The notes: generated from the sequence alone by a model not told the origin. Counted from the stretch's first letter, positions 7,744-17,228 are shown. The stretch is 64,000 nt of DNA from Actinomyces respiraculi (GCF_014595995.2 NZ_CP063989.1:496001-560000); one strand, 5' to 3'. Numbers and translations: made by a program.

Positions 7744-8832
7744 GTGAGTGAGCAGAGGGAGCCCGCGGACCGGGCCGGGGAGGACAGTGCCGGGCTCATA
7801 CCCTCCACCCTCACCAGGCACGAGCACCTCCTGCTCGGCGGCCAACCCACGCTCACGCTGCGCCAGGTCGCCCACGGCGCCGGCACCAGCACCGACATCG
7901 CCCGCCGCTTCTGGCGCGCCATGGGCTTTGCCGACGTCGACCCCGACGACGTGCGCTTCACCCAGAGGGACGTCGACGCCCTGTGCGGCGTCGCCGACCT
8001 CATCGACGACAATGACGACGGCCTGCCCTCCCCCTCCGCCCCGGGCGGGGGACTGGCCGCCTCCAGCGTCTTCGAGATGCTGCGCGCCCAGTCCTACACG
8101 ATGGACCGCCTCGTGCTCTGGCAGCTCGAGACCTTCGTCGCCGACGTCGCCCAGCGCCTGCAGCTGGACGACACCGCCGCCCGGCTCGTCGTCCTCGACC
8201 ACATCGATGAGGTGTCCGCCTCCCTGCGCGCCCAGCTCGACTACGTGTGGAGCCGCCACCTGGCCGCCCTGCTCAGCCGCACGGACGCCGAGGTCGCCGA
8301 TCGCGGCCGCGAGGACGCCGGCCCCGACCTCTACCCGCTGACCCGCTCGCTCGGCTTCGTCGACATCGTGGCCTTCACCCAGCGGGCGCAGACGATGGGC
8401 CGCCTCCAGCTGGAGTCGATGCTCAACGACTTCGAGACAACGGCCCGCAACGTCGTCACCTCCCGCGGCGCCCGCGTCGTCAAGACCATCGGCGACGCCG
8501 TCATGTATATCGCCGACGACGTCGTCACCGCCGCCGACGTCGTCACCGCACTCGTGCGCGAGCTGCAGAGCGGACCCGTGCCCATGCACGTGCGCGCGAG
8601 CCTCGTCCAGGGGCGAGTCGTCTCACGCTCCGGGGACGTCTTCGGCCCCACCGTCAACCTGGCCTCGCGCCTGGTCGACACCGCCGAGCCCGGCGGGATC
8701 CGCATGGATGAGGCGACCGCCCGCGCCATCATGAACGGGCCCGACGCCGCCCGATACCGGGTGAGCGAGTGCAAAGAGGTCGTCGCCAAAGGTCTGGGAA
8801 ACATCGTCCCCTGGGCACTCGAAGAGGCCTGA
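7744..8832 (+). CDS. Class III adenylate/guanylate cyclase with N-terminal regulatory domain
   Basis: 362 residues, soluble. Residues 1-185 form a helical actinobacterial-type regulatory domain like that of the pH-sensing mycobacterial cyclase Rv1264. Residues 200-360 are the cyclase catalytic domain. Metal-binding Asp are visible at 207 (FVDIVAF) and 251 (KTIGD), the purine-specifying Lys at 247, and the Asn/Arg pair in FGPTVNLASRL. The protein therefore looks active and would make cAMP. It stands alone; the following two-component system has its own promoter. Confidence 0.9.
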   Translation: MSEQREPADRAGEDSAGLIPSTLTRHEHLLLGGQPTLTLRQVAHGAGTSTDIARRFWRAMGFADVDPDDVRFTQRDVDALCGVADLIDDNDDGLPSPSAPGGGLAASSVFEMLRAQSYTMDRLVLWQLETFVADVAQRLQLDDTAARLVVLDHIDEVSASLRAQLDYVWSRHLAALLSRTDAEVADRGREDAGPDLYPLTRSLGFVDIVAFTQRAQTMGRLQLESMLNDFETTARNVVTSRGARVVKTIGDAVMYIADDVVTAADVVTALVRELQSGPVPMHVRASLVQGRVVSRSGDVFGPTVNLASRLVDTAEPGGIRMDEATARAIMNGPDAARYRVSECKEVVAKGLGNIVPWALEEA

Positions 8833-8936
8833 AACGCGGCCGCGCAGGCCGCCGGCACGACTGTGCCGACAACTGTGCCGACAGCGGACGACCCGGCGAT
8901 CTTCACGAGGGCGTAGCGCAAGCGGGCACCGTCCCA

Positions 8937-8942
8937 TACGAT
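8937..8942 (+). promoter_or_regulatory. -10 box TACGAT, leaderless (response regulator)
   Basis: TACGAT ends 7 nt before ATG 8950. Confidence 0.5.
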
Positions 8943-8949
8943 CCGGGGT

Positions 8950-9618
8950 ATGACCACCGTGCTGCTTGTCGAGGACGATCCCGCCATCTCTGAACCCCTG
9001 GCCCGCGCCTTCGGCCGCGAGGGTTACACCGTGCGCGCCTACGGTACTGGAACCCGAGCCCTGGAAGAGGCCGCGGACGCCGACATCATCGTGCTTGATC
9101 TCGGCCTGCCGGACATCGACGGGCTTGACGTCGCCCGTCAGGTCCGCGCCCAGGGCCTGACGACCCCCATCCTCATGCTCACCGCCCGTTCGGAGGAGAC
9201 CGACCACGTCGTCGGCCTCGACGCGGGGGCGGATGACTACGTCACCAAGCCCTTCCGCCTGGCCGAGCTGCTGGCGCGCGTGCGCGCCCAGGTGCGTCGC
9301 GCCTCGGGCGAGGTCACCGAGGACGAGCTCATCGCCGGCGAGATCAGGGTCGACGTCGCCGCCCACCGCGCCTTCGTGGGCTCGCGTGAGCTGCAGCTGT
9401 CCACCCGCGAGTTCGAGCTCCTGCGTGTGCTCGTGCGCGGCGCCGGCAGCGTCGTCGACTCCGAGGACATCCGCAAGGAGGTCTGGGGTGAGGACCCGAC
9501 CGGCTCCGACCAGGCCCTGGCCATGCACGTGACCTGGCTGCGGCGCAAGTTGGACGACGACGAGGACGATCCCGCCCTCCTGCTCGCCGAGGACGCGGGC
9601 TACCGTCTGATGGTCTGA
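8950..9618 (+). CDS. OmpR/PhoB family response regulator
   Basis: 222 residues. The receiver domain has acidic residues at VEDD, the phosphoacceptor Asp50 (VLDLGLPD) and Lys in VTKPF. The C-terminal winged helix ends with the usual WLRRKL and AGYRLMV. It is a DNA-binding regulator phosphorylated by the kinase encoded 85 bp downstream. The stimulus is unknown. The promoter is leaderless. Confidence 0.95.
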   Translation: MTTVLLVEDDPAISEPLARAFGREGYTVRAYGTGTRALEEAADADIIVLDLGLPDIDGLDVARQVRAQGLTTPILMLTARSEETDHVVGLDAGADDYVTKPFRLAELLARVRAQVRRASGEVTEDELIAGEIRVDVAAHRAFVGSRELQLSTREFELLRVLVRGAGSVVDSEDIRKEVWGEDPTGSDQALAMHVTWLRRKLDDDEDDPALLLAEDAGYRLMV

Positions 9619-9703
9619 GCCCCTGCAGCCGGGCCGCCGCCTGCGCCGCACGGCCAGACGGCGGGCCACACGCACCGGGCCGGGCCCGGGGGAGGAGGAC
9701 GAC

Positions 9704-10783
9704 GTGCGACAACGAGTCATGCTCATGACGATGGGCGCGGTCATGGTCGCCGTCGTCCTGCTGGGGGTCCCGCTGGGCTCCGCCTGGGTCCTGCTGTCCC
9801 TGCGCCTGACGCGCGACTCCGAGGACTGGCTGCAGATCATCATCACCATGGTGCTGGCGATCCTCGGCCTGGCGCTCCTGGCCATCGTCACCGCCTACAT
9901 CGTCGCCGCCAGGGGCTCGCGCCGCATCCAGGCGCCACTGATCTACCTGGCGGCGGAGGCCGAGCAGCTCGGCTCCGGCCAGGTGCGCCCGCGCCTGCGC
10001 ACCTCCGGCATCGAGGAGATCGACCTCGTCCAGGCCGAGCTCGTGCGCTCGGCCGAGCGGGTGGCCGGGCGCCTGGCCGCCGAGAGGCAGTTCGCCTCCG
10101 ACGCCTCCCACCAGCTGCGCACACCACTGACCTCCCTGGAGCTGCGCCTGGAGGAGATCGAGATGATCGCCGAGCAGGAAGAGGTACGCGAGGAGGCCCG
10201 CGCCTGCATCGAGCAGGTGGACCGGCTCACCGGCGTCGTCGAGGACCTGCTCAAGGCCTCCCGCCGCAAAGGCGGAGGCTCGACGGAGGCGCTGCGCCTC
10301 GTGGACGTCCTGGAGCAGCAGCGCGAGGAGTGGGGACCGGCCTTCAAGGCGGCGGGACGCCCCCTCGTCATGAGCGACGAGGTGGGCGTGCCCGTCCTGG
10401 CGTCCCCCGGCTCGCTCGCCCAGGTGCTCGCCACCTGCCTGGAGAACTCCCTGCGCTACGGGGCGGGCACGACCACGGTGAGCGTGCGCAGCGCCAACGG
10501 CGGGCACGGCGTCTTCATCGACATCGCGGACGAGGGGCCGGGCGTCGACGACGAGCTGGCGTCGACGATCTTCGAGCGCGCGGTCTCCGGCCACGGCTCC
10601 ACGGGTGTGGGCCTTGCGCTCGCGCGCGATCTCATCGAGGCCGACGGCGGCCGCATCGAGCTGTCACAGCGGCGTCCCCCGGTCTTCTCCGTCCTGCTCA
10701 GCTCCGTGCCCAAGACGCTGGACCCCGACAAGGTCCTGCCGCAGGGAGCGCTTGTGAGTGTGGGACGTCGTCAGCGCTTCTGA
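9704..10783 (+). CDS. Membrane sensor histidine kinase
   Basis: 359 residues from GTG 9704, preceded by GGAGGAGG. Two membrane helices (about 5-30 and 43-68) enclose only about a dozen external residues, so it probably senses the membrane or a partner protein rather than a soluble ligand. A HAMP-like linker follows, then the phospho-acceptor His136 (DASHQLRTPL) and an ATPase domain with ENSLRYG, DEGPGVD and GVGLAL. It pairs with the upstream response regulator. Confidence 0.93.
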   Translation: MRQRVMLMTMGAVMVAVVLLGVPLGSAWVLLSLRLTRDSEDWLQIIITMVLAILGLALLAIVTAYIVAARGSRRIQAPLIYLAAEAEQLGSGQVRPRLRTSGIEEIDLVQAELVRSAERVAGRLAAERQFASDASHQLRTPLTSLELRLEEIEMIAEQEEVREEARACIEQVDRLTGVVEDLLKASRRKGGGSTEALRLVDVLEQQREEWGPAFKAAGRPLVMSDEVGVPVLASPGSLAQVLATCLENSLRYGAGTTTVSVRSANGGHGVFIDIADEGPGVDDELASTIFERAVSGHGSTGVGLALARDLIEADGGRIELSQRRPPVFSVLLSSVPKTLDPDKVLPQGALVSVGRRQRF

Positions 10784-10803
10784 AGGGTTCGCGCCCGGGT
10801 CGG

Positions 10804-11523
10804 TCAGGCGCGCTCAGTGCCCTCGGTGCCCTCGGTGATCTCTGAACGTCGGCGCAGGCGCGCAGACAGCCAGGAGATGACCATCGGCAGCAGTGAGAGG
10901 CCCACGATGGTGAGGATGGTGGCGTCGATGTTCTCGCGGATCCACACGTGGCCGCCCAGGACGTAGCCGAGCCACACGAGGGCGAAGGCCCATACCGTCG
11001 CCCCCAGGACGTTGAAGCCGACGAAGTGCCTGTAGCGCATCTGGCCGACACCGGCCATCACGGGGGTGAAGGTGCGCACGATCGGCACGAAGCACGCGAG
11101 CGTCACGGCTTTGCCGCCGTGCCGGTTGAAGAAGGTGCGGGTGCGCGTGACGTGCTCCTGCTTGAACAGCCGGGAGTCGGGCTTGTTGAAGATCGCGGGT
11201 CCCGCCTTGCGGCCGATGGCGTAGCCCGTCTGGTCTCCGGCAACGGCAGCGACCCACATGAGCGAGGACACCACCCAGATGTTCACCGGCACCTGGCCCG
11301 TGTGGACGAACAGGCCCAGGGTGAACAGCAGGGAGTCGCCCGGCAGGAAGAAGCCGACGAGCAGCCCGGTCTCCGCGAAGATGACAAGCATGACGCCCAG
11401 GACCGCCCACGGCCCCACCCACTGGACGAAGGTCGTGATCATCGACGCGGGGTCGAGCCAGTCCGGGCCCAGGGCGGGCAGCGTCGTGGCGGCAACGTGG
11501 GACAGGGAGAGCAGTGCGGGCAC
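10804..11523 (-). CDS. DedA family (VTT/SNARE-associated) membrane protein
   Basis: 239 residues from GTG 11523, chosen because a TACCCT box ends 6 nt upstream; a longer frame begins at 11565. It has five or six hydrophobic segments and the DedA signatures FAETGLLVGFFLPGDSLLF and GGKAVTLACFVPIVRTFTP. DedA proteins act as undecaprenyl-phosphate or phospholipid flippase-like transporters, which suits a neighbourhood of lipid-linked glycan synthesis. The C-terminus carries a small TEGTEGTE microrepeat. Convergent with the kinase gene, 20 bp apart. Confidence 0.9.
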   Translation of the reverse strand: MPALLSLSHVAATTLPALGPDWLDPASMITTFVQWVGPWAVLGVMLVIFAETGLLVGFFLPGDSLLFTLGLFVHTGQVPVNIWVVSSLMWVAAVAGDQTGYAIGRKAGPAIFNKPDSRLFKQEHVTRTRTFFNRHGGKAVTLACFVPIVRTFTPVMAGVGQMRYRHFVGFNVLGATVWAFALVWLGYVLGGHVWIRENIDATILTIVGLSLLPMVISWLSARLRRRSEITEGTEGTERA

Positions 11524-11529
11524 GGCCTC

Positions 11530-11535
11530 AGGGTA
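11530..11535 (-). promoter_or_regulatory. -10 box TACCCT, leaderless (dedA)
   Basis: On the minus strand TACCCT ends 6 nt before GTG 11523, favouring that start over the in-frame codons at 11565 and 11562. Confidence 0.45.
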
Positions 11536-11620
11536 GGGACTGCCAGCCGGTACCGGCACCATCACGGCTCACGTCTGCGGTGTGCGTTCGCGCACTCAGG
11601 ACGGGCCGGGTGGGTGGTGC

Positions 11621-12205
11621 TCAGGGGCGGGGCGGCGCCGTCGGACCCTCCGGCTCCTTTCGAGCGGCGGGTCGGGTCGCGGGGGCACCGCCGACGACAG
11701 CGACCGTCACCGACCCGGCAGACTCCGGCTGCTCGGCCGTGCCCGTGAAGACGATGTAGTGGTAGAAGACGAAGCGGAAGGCGGTGCCCAGGGCGAAGCC
11801 GACGACGTAGGCGGCGACGTTGTCCGCCAGCGGGGACGTCAGCTCCAGCACCTCATGGGAGAAAAAGAGGCAGAACTGCGTGATGAGCACGCCCCCGACG
11901 TTCGCGAAGGCGAAGAGCAGCGCCTCGCGGGCGGCGTTGTCCTGGGTACGGCCCCGGTAGGTCCACAGGCGGTTGGCGACCCAGGAGAAGAGGGTCGCGA
12001 TCGTCGCGCTCAGCACGTTGGCCGTGTTCGGGTGGCCGGACAGGAAGCCGAGGGGCCCGTGCTGGAAGAGGTTGAACAGTCCTGCGTCGATGACGAAGGC
12101 GAGGGCCCCCACGATGCCGAACTGGAGGAACTCGCGCGCCCAGGCGACCAGGCGCGCACGCAGGCCGACGGGGGAGGGGGACGTCGAGGTAGGTGGGTTC
12201 GGCAC
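11621..12205 (-). CDS. GtrA family membrane protein
   Basis: 194 residues from GTG 12205. Four membrane segments are visible, with the GtrA features FGIVGALAFVIDAGLFNLF and a TLFSWVANRLWTYR stretch, and a Pro/Ala-rich tail outside the membrane. GtrA proteins help move polyprenyl-phosphate sugars across the membrane for cell-wall glycan decoration. It follows the PIG-V-like mannosyltransferase gene on the same strand, about 100 bp downstream, but has its own leaderless promoter. Confidence 0.88.
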   Translation of the reverse strand: MPNPPTSTSPSPVGLRARLVAWAREFLQFGIVGALAFVIDAGLFNLFQHGPLGFLSGHPNTANVLSATIATLFSWVANRLWTYRGRTQDNAAREALLFAFANVGGVLITQFCLFFSHEVLELTSPLADNVAAYVVGFALGTAFRFVFYHYIVFTGTAEQPESAGSVTVAVVGGAPATRPAARKEPEGPTAPPRP

Positions 12206-12212
12206 GGGGGCG

Positions 12213-12218
12213 ATCCTA
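12213..12218 (-). promoter_or_regulatory. -10 box TAGGAT, leaderless (gtrA)
   Basis: Minus-strand TAGGAT ends 7 nt before GTG 12205. Confidence 0.5.
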
Positions 12219-12307
12219 AAGGGTGCCCGCTGTGCCCGCTGTGAGCGCTGTGCCGACTGTGCCCGCCGGGCTTGCCGGGCCGGGCCGACACGGGGCGTCG
12301 CGACCCG

Positions 12308-13579
12308 TCAGGGCACCCACTGAATCGACACGCTCGCGACGTCCCACACCCAGCTGATCCACAGCACCTGCCCCAGGATACCGACCACGAGGGCCAGCAC
12401 CAGGCCACGCGGCCCGTGGTGGCGCTCCAGCGCGCCCGCCAACGCCCAGCCCACCGGCACCAGGGGTAGCAGCAGCCTGAGCAGGGAGCTCGTCGGGTCG
12501 AAGAAGACCAGCAGGTACAGGACGTAACCCACGCACCAGGTCCACGCCACCGCCCCGGTCGAGCGCAGCGCCCGCGAGCCGAGGGCCGCCCCCGCCAGCA
12601 GGAGGACACCGGCCAGGAGCACCGGCCCCAGATGCTCGCCCACCCACCAGCCTGAGCGCAGCACCCAGGGCGTGAAAGGCAGCAGGTGCGAGCCGCGCCA
12701 CGCGGTCTCCGTCGCCGTGTAGGCGTCCGCACGACCCGTCGCCGCCCAGGCCAGCGCCGGCCACAGCAGCGCCGAGGCGAGAGCCGCCACCGTCAGCACG
12801 AACAGGCGCAGCCGCTCAGCCGCCGACAATCCGGCCCCCAGGGCAGACTCCAGAGGGGCGCGCACTGCGGCAGGCAGTACGCCGCGCGAGCGCAGCAGGT
12901 CCGCCAGCCACCACAGGCCCAGCCCGGCCGCCAGCGGCAGCCCCACCGGCCGGGCCAGTGCCGCCAGCGGCACCAGGGGCAGGGCGGACAGGAAACGACG
13001 TCGGTCCGCCAACAGCAGCACCGCAACCACGAGGGCCAGGGCCAGCGGCTCGGCGTAGGCGCCCTGCAGGATGAGGGCGCAGGGCCCGGACCACACGAGG
13101 GCCACCGCCCACAGGGAGGTCGGGGCGCCCGTGCGTGGGGCCAGCCACCGGTCGGAGAGCACCGCGGCCAGCGCCGAGGAGACCAGGGAAACCAGCGCCG
13201 CCCGGGCGTAGAAGGAGGCGCCGGTCCACGACAGCAGCCCGGCGAGCGTCGGCAGCAGCGGCATGAAGGCCCAGGTGCTCTGCGTCACCTGGCCGGACTC
13301 ATCCAGGGGCAGCTCGGTGGGGTAGCCCTCGGACTCGATGCGGGCGTACCAGCCCGAGTCCCAGAAGGACACGTGCTCGCTCCACGAGGGCCGGGGACCC
13401 GCCCACGGGGTGGCGGGCGTGTCCTGGGCGCCCAGGCGGGCCAGCAGGAGTGTGAAGGCGGTGCACGCCGCCCACACGAGGAGCACCTGCACGACACGTG
13501 GCAGCCGCGACACGTGTCGGCTCGGCTCAAAGGAACGCGGCGGCGCTGCGGGGGACACCGGGGGCATGTGGTCGGGCAC
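12308..13579 (-). CDS. GT-C type membrane glycosyltransferase, PIG-V/mannosyltransferase-like
   Basis: 423 residues with about ten hydrophobic segments. After the first membrane helix it carries FWDSGWYARIESEGYP, matching the WD-WY-I--GY motif of PIG-V-like mannosyltransferases, where the acidic residue is catalytic and the donor is a polyprenyl-phosphate sugar. The acceptor is unknown; in actinobacteria such enzymes glycosylate lipoglycans or wall polymers. GTG start 13579 is leaderless, and its promoter lies back to back with that of purK. Confidence 0.78.
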   Translation of the reverse strand: MPDHMPPVSPAAPPRSFEPSRHVSRLPRVVQVLLVWAACTAFTLLLARLGAQDTPATPWAGPRPSWSEHVSFWDSGWYARIESEGYPTELPLDESGQVTQSTWAFMPLLPTLAGLLSWTGASFYARAALVSLVSSALAAVLSDRWLAPRTGAPTSLWAVALVWSGPCALILQGAYAEPLALALVVAVLLLADRRRFLSALPLVPLAALARPVGLPLAAGLGLWWLADLLRSRGVLPAAVRAPLESALGAGLSAAERLRLFVLTVAALASALLWPALAWAATGRADAYTATETAWRGSHLLPFTPWVLRSGWWVGEHLGPVLLAGVLLLAGAALGSRALRSTGAVAWTWCVGYVLYLLVFFDPTSSLLRLLLPLVPVGWALAGALERHHGPRGLVLALVVGILGQVLWISWVWDVASVSIQWVP

Positions 13580-13585
13580 CGCCCC

Positions 13586-13591
13586 AGCCTA
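13586..13591 (-). promoter_or_regulatory. -10 box TAGGCT, leaderless (PIG-V-like gene)
   Basis: Minus-strand TAGGCT ends 6 nt before GTG 13579. The divergent purK -10 box is only 10 bp away, so the two promoters must compete for space. Confidence 0.5.
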
Positions 13592-13601
13592 TGCGGCCGG
13601 G

Positions 13602-13607
13602 TAGCCT
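13602..13607 (+). promoter_or_regulatory. -10 box TAGCCT, leaderless (purK)
   Basis: TAGCCT ends 6 nt before GTG 13614. The divergent start codons are separated by only 34 bp. Confidence 0.5.
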
Positions 13608-13613
13608 GGCCTC

Positions 13614-14972
13614 GTGAGCGCTCCCACGGCTGCCGCCGCCCGTCGTCCCGCCCCCGTCGTCGCCGTCATCGGCGGCGGCCAGCTGGCCCGCATGATGCAG
13701 GAGGAGGCCAGTGCCCTCGGCATCCACCTGCGGGCGCTCGTCGAGGCGGCCGACGGCTCCACCGCCCAGGTCGTCGTCGATGCCCCCGTTGGCGCGGCCG
13801 GGGACGCCGAGGCCGTGCGCGCGCTCGTGGCGGGCACCGGCTCACGGGTCGACGCGTCCAGCGCCCCACAGCTGCAGGCGGCCGTGCCCGCCGACGTCCT
13901 CACCTTCGAGCACGAGCACCAGGACCCCGCGCTGCTGGCTGCCCTTGTCGCCGAGGGCGTCTCCGTCCAGCCCGGCCCCGACGCGCTCCTGCTCGCCCGA
14001 GACAAGATCGCCATGCGCCGCGCCATGGCCGAGGTCGGCGCCCCCCAGCCCGCCTGGGCCGAAGTCACCGGCACCGCCGAGCAGATCCGCTCCGGCATCG
14101 AGTCCTTCGCCGAGAGCCACGGCTGGCCCGTCGTCCTCAAGACTCCCCGCGGCGGCTACGACGGCCACGGCGTCCTGCTCGTGCGCAGCGCCGCCCAGCT
14201 GGACGACGGCGAGCCCGCCGCCTGGATCACCTCCACCGCCGCCGCCGGCACCGGTCAGGCCGCTGGGCTCGCGGGCACCGGCGGGGGCAGCCTCGGCGGC
14301 GGCGCCGTCACCAGCCTGCTCATCGAGCAGGCCGTGCCCTTCACCCGCGAGCTCGCCGTGCTTCTGGCCCGCAGCCCCAGCGGGCAGAGCGCCGTGTGGC
14401 CCGTCGTCGAGTCCATCCAGACCGACGGGATCTGCGCCGAGGTCATCGCCCCCGCCCCCGGGCTGGAGCCGGCGGCAGTCGAGCTCGCCCGCACCACCGC
14501 CCTCGCCGTCGCCGAGCACGTCGACGTCACGGGTGTCCTCGCCGTCGAGCTCTTCGCCGTCGAGACCCCGGGCCGGCCCACCCGCCTGCTGATCAACGAG
14601 CTCGCCATGCGCCCCCACAACTCGGGCCACTGGACCCAGGACGGCGCGGCCACCAGCCAGTTCGCCCAGCACCTGCGGGCCGTCCTCGACCTGCCCCTGG
14701 GCTCCACTGAGCCGACGGCGGCCGCCACCGTCATGGTCAACCTCCTCGGCGGTGAGCAGGAGCCCGACGACGGCGCCTGGGCGCGGGCGCTCGCGGCCGA
14801 CCCCGGCGCCAGGATCCACCTCTACGGCAAGCAGTGGCGGCCCGGACGCAAGCTCGGGCACGTCAACGTCACCGTCCCCGGCGACCCGTGGGCACCGGCC
14901 TCGCCCGAGGCGGTCGCCGAGGCCCGCCGTCGGGCCCGCGCCGTCGTCGCCATCCTGCGCGGCGAGGCCTGA
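13614..14972 (+). CDS. purK: 5-(carboxyamino)imidazole ribonucleotide synthase
   Basis: 452 residues. The N-terminal [11 protein letters not shown], the LTFEHEHQD segment, the ATP-grasp [15 protein letters not shown] and the late [10 protein letters not shown] mark PurK, which uses ATP and bicarbonate to N-carboxylate AIR in purine synthesis. It is longer than usual because of a Gly/Ala-rich insert near residues 205-225 ([19 protein letters not shown]). The purE gene follows after 29 bp, so the two form an operon for sequential steps. Confidence 0.96.
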   Translation: MSAPTAAAARRPAPVVAVIGGGQLARMMQEEASALGIHLRALVEAADGSTAQVVVDAPVGAAGDAEAVRALVAGTGSRVDASSAPQLQAAVPADVLTFEHEHQDPALLAALVAEGVSVQPGPDALLLARDKIAMRRAMAEVGAPQPAWAEVTGTAEQIRSGIESFAESHGWPVVLKTPRGGYDGHGVLLVRSAAQLDDGEPAAWITSTAAAGTGQAAGLAGTGGGSLGGGAVTSLLIEQAVPFTRELAVLLARSPSGQSAVWPVVESIQTDGICAEVIAPAPGLEPAAVELARTTALAVAEHVDVTGVLAVELFAVETPGRPTRLLINELAMRPHNSGHWTQDGAATSQFAQHLRAVLDLPLGSTEPTAAATVMVNLLGGEQEPDDGAWARALAADPGARIHLYGKQWRPGRKLGHVNVTVPGDPWAPASPEAVAEARRRARAVVAILRGEA

Positions 14973-15001
14973 CCCGCCACGACCCCACTGAAAGGACCCT
15001 C

Positions 15002-15520
15002 ATGAGCACCACCCCCGTCGTCGGCATCGTCATGGGCTCCGACTCCGACTGGCCCACCATGCAGGCGGCCGCCGACGCCCTCGACGAGCTGTCCATCGCC
15101 TACGAGGCCGACGTCGTCTCCGCCCACCGCATGCCCACCGAGATGATCGACTACGGGCGCAGCGCCAGTGAGCGGGGCCTGCGCGTCATCATCGCGGGGG
15201 CCGGTGGCGCCGCCCACCTGCCCGGCATGCTCGCCGCCGTCACCGAGCTGCCCGTCATCGGCGTGCCCGTACCGCTGCGCCATCTCGACGGCATGGACTC
15301 GCTGCTGTCGATCGTCCAGATGCCTGCGGGCGTGCCCGTGGCCACCGTCTCCATCGGTGGTGCCCGCAACGCCGGCCTGCTGGCCGCGCGCATCCTCGGT
15401 GCCGGGGAGGGTGAGGAGGCCCAGCGACTGCGTGCGGCCATGCGTGAGTTCCAGGCCGAGCTCGGCCGCGTCGCCCACGCCAAGGGCGCGGCCCTGCGCG
15501 AGCGCCGTGCTCAGGGCTGA
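15002..15520 (+). CDS. purE: N5-carboxyaminoimidazole ribonucleotide mutase
   Basis: 172 residues from ATG 15002, with AAAGGA about 9 nt upstream. Class I PurE signature: [19 protein letters not shown], and [11 protein letters not shown] around the catalytic His. It converts N5-CAIR, made by PurK, to CAIR. The upstream in-frame extension overlaps purK and is not coding. Confidence 0.97.
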   Translation: MSTTPVVGIVMGSDSDWPTMQAAADALDELSIAYEADVVSAHRMPTEMIDYGRSASERGLRVIIAGAGGAAHLPGMLAAVTELPVIGVPVPLRHLDGMDSLLSIVQMPAGVPVATVSIGGARNAGLLAARILGAGEGEEAQRLRAAMREFQAELGRVAHAKGAALRERRAQG

Positions 15521-15608
15521 TCGTCGACGATGACGTCCGTCCAGAACGGGTCCTTCCTGGTGCCTTGACGACAGCCGTGACGCTCACGCGGGAACGGCTG
15601 TGATGTCC

Positions 15609-15630
15609 AGGACATCGGTGACACGTGGGG
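15609..15630. repeat. Possible transposon-end remnant
   Basis: The segment GGACATCGGTGACACGTGGG also occurs at 28384-28405, with a third partial copy at 28358-28372. The reverse complement TGTCACCGATGTCC resembles termini of IS481/IS3-type elements as I remember them; no transposase is nearby. It is preceded by GATGTCC, forming a small palindrome. Confidence 0.35.
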
Positions 15631-15698
15631 TTGGCGGTGCGTGTGTGGGCGTGTGCGCCGTGCCGGTCGGTGGAGTCGGGGGAGCAGACGTAGATGGA

Positions 15699-15820
15699 GT
15701 GTCCACGGCGCGGACATGACCGGCCCAGAGGCTCAACCCGCCGGGAGGAAACGGCGTGATTCCGCGAATCTCGCCGAGGGCGCCGACGGCGGTCACAGTT
15801 CATGTCCGCCGCGTGGACAC
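15699..15820. mobile_element. 122-bp MITE-like element, family B copy 1
   Basis: Terminal inverted repeats of about 21 bp, differing by a GC/CG swap, begin GTGTCCACG and end CGTGGACAC. The second copy, of identical length, is at 28541-28662. An internal core (15749-15771) resembles a core inside the family A elements. There is no coding capacity. It lies in the purE-galE gap. Confidence 0.6.
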
Positions 15821-16159
15821 CAGTGGCGCGCCGCCGGCGGCTGAGCCCGTGCGCACCTGCGGGACGACGAACTGGTGGGAGCGCGCTGGCCTGGTGGCGC
15901 GGGGGCCGTCACGCCAGCGCGCTACCCGCTGGGGCACCACCCCCACCCCCGAAGAAGGCCTATGGGCACGCAAAAACTGGGCCGGCCCACACCACTAACA
16001 CCACGACACGCCGGTCTAAAGCACCACGTTTGCGCCGATAACCCGCGGGCACGGCACCATCATCAGAAAAGACCCCCCGATTTGGGCGTAGCGTGCGCCA
16101 GAGGCCTGGGGGTCTGGTGTAGCCACACCATACACGCGGTCGGCGGCTGCCGACACGTC
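15821..16159. other. Non-coding stretch before galE
   Basis: No credible gene is visible. A hairpin with 11-bp arms AGCGCGCTGGC/GCCAGCGCGCT lies near 15890-15932. The segment 15851-15875 is shared, with small changes, with 28422-28446. A smaller hairpin TGGTGT-AGCC-ACACCA (16115-16130) sits just upstream of the galE promoter. Bases 16020-16100 are less GC-rich than their surroundings. Confidence 0.5.
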
Positions 16160-16165
16160 TAGGCT
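16160..16165 (+). promoter_or_regulatory. -10 box TAGGCT, leaderless (galE)
   Basis: TAGGCT ends 7 nt before ATG 16173. Confidence 0.55.
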
Positions 16166-16172
16166 TGGTCCC

Positions 16173-17171
16173 ATGAGCATCCTCGTTGCCGGTGGCGCCG
16201 GATACATCGGCGCCCACGTCGTCCGTCTCCTGCGTGAACGCGGCGAGGAGGTGATCGTCGTTGACGACCTGTCCTACGGCAGCCCCGAGCGCGTCAAGGG
16301 CGCCGCCGTCATCGAGCTCGACGTCGCCTCCGGTGAGGCCCCGGCCGTCCTCACTGACCTCATGGAGCGCCGCGGTGTCACCGCTGTCATCCACTTCGCG
16401 GCGCGCAAGCAGGTCGGCGAGTCCGTCACCCGGCCCGCCTGGTACTACCAGCAGAACGTCGGCGGCCTGGCCAACATGATGCTCGCCATGGAGCAGGCCC
16501 GCGTGGATCAGATGATCTTCTCCTCCTCCGCCGCCGTCTACGGCATGCCCCCCGTGGAGACGGTCCGCGAGGACATCGACTGCCGCCCCATCAACCCCTA
16601 CGGGGAGACCAAGCTCATCGGCGAGTGGATGATGGCCAACGCCGAGCGCGCCTGGGGGCTGCGCTGGGCGGGCCTGCGTTACTTCAATGTCGCGGGCGCA
16701 GGCTGGGACGACCTGGGGGACATGGCGACCCTCAACCTCATCCCCATGGTCCTCGACCGCCTCGTGCGGGGCGAGACCCCGAAGATCTTCGGCACCGACT
16801 ACCCGACGCCGGATGGCACCTGCATCCGCGACTACATCCACGTGCGCGACCTCGCCACCGCCCACATCGCCGCCCTGGACTACCTGGCCTCCGGCCGGCC
16901 CATGGAGGAGCACGTCTTCAACGTTGGCACCGGCAAGGGGGCGAGCGTGCGCGAGGTGGTCGACAAGTGCATCACCGCCACCGGCCTGGACCTCGTGCCC
17001 GAGGAGCTCGACCGCCGCGCGGGCGACCCCCCGCAGCTCATTGGTGACGCCTCGCGCATCACCCGGGTCCTGGGCTGGCATGCCGAGTACGACCTCGACG
17101 ACATCGTCTCCTCCAGCTTCAGCGCCTGGCAGGCGGACCCGAACCGCCCGCACTTCGGCCCGCGCGACTGA
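16173..17171 (+). CDS. galE: UDP-glucose 4-epimerase
   Basis: 332 residues. The Rossmann motif GGAGYIG (6-12), catalytic SSSAAVYG and the YGETK pair (Tyr/Lys), plus RYFNVAGA, mark an extended SDR UDP-sugar epimerase of GalE type. It would interconvert UDP-Glc and UDP-Gal (or the GlcNAc/GalNAc pair). UDP-Gal is the substrate of the Glf mutase encoded at 41576. The gene is monocistronic and ends with a strong hairpin terminator. Confidence 0.93.
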   Translation: MSILVAGGAGYIGAHVVRLLRERGEEVIVVDDLSYGSPERVKGAAVIELDVASGEAPAVLTDLMERRGVTAVIHFAARKQVGESVTRPAWYYQQNVGGLANMMLAMEQARVDQMIFSSSAAVYGMPPVETVREDIDCRPINPYGETKLIGEWMMANAERAWGLRWAGLRYFNVAGAGWDDLGDMATLNLIPMVLDRLVRGETPKIFGTDYPTPDGTCIRDYIHVRDLATAHIAALDYLASGRPMEEHVFNVGTGKGASVREVVDKCITATGLDLVPEELDRRAGDPPQLIGDASRITRVLGWHAEYDLDDIVSSSFSAWQADPNRPHFGPRD

Positions 17172-17183
17172 GGCACCAGTCGT

Positions 17184-17228
17184 ACGACGGCGGCCGGCCA
17201 CCCTTCGCGGGTGGTCGGCCGCCGTCGT
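17184..17228 (+). terminator. Hairpin terminator after galE
   Basis: Arms of 20 bp (17184-17203 and 17209-17228) pair with one G-T wobble around the loop TTCGC. There is no T-tract, as is common in high-GC bacteria. It lies between convergent galE and the LCP gene, so it may act in both directions. Confidence 0.8.
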
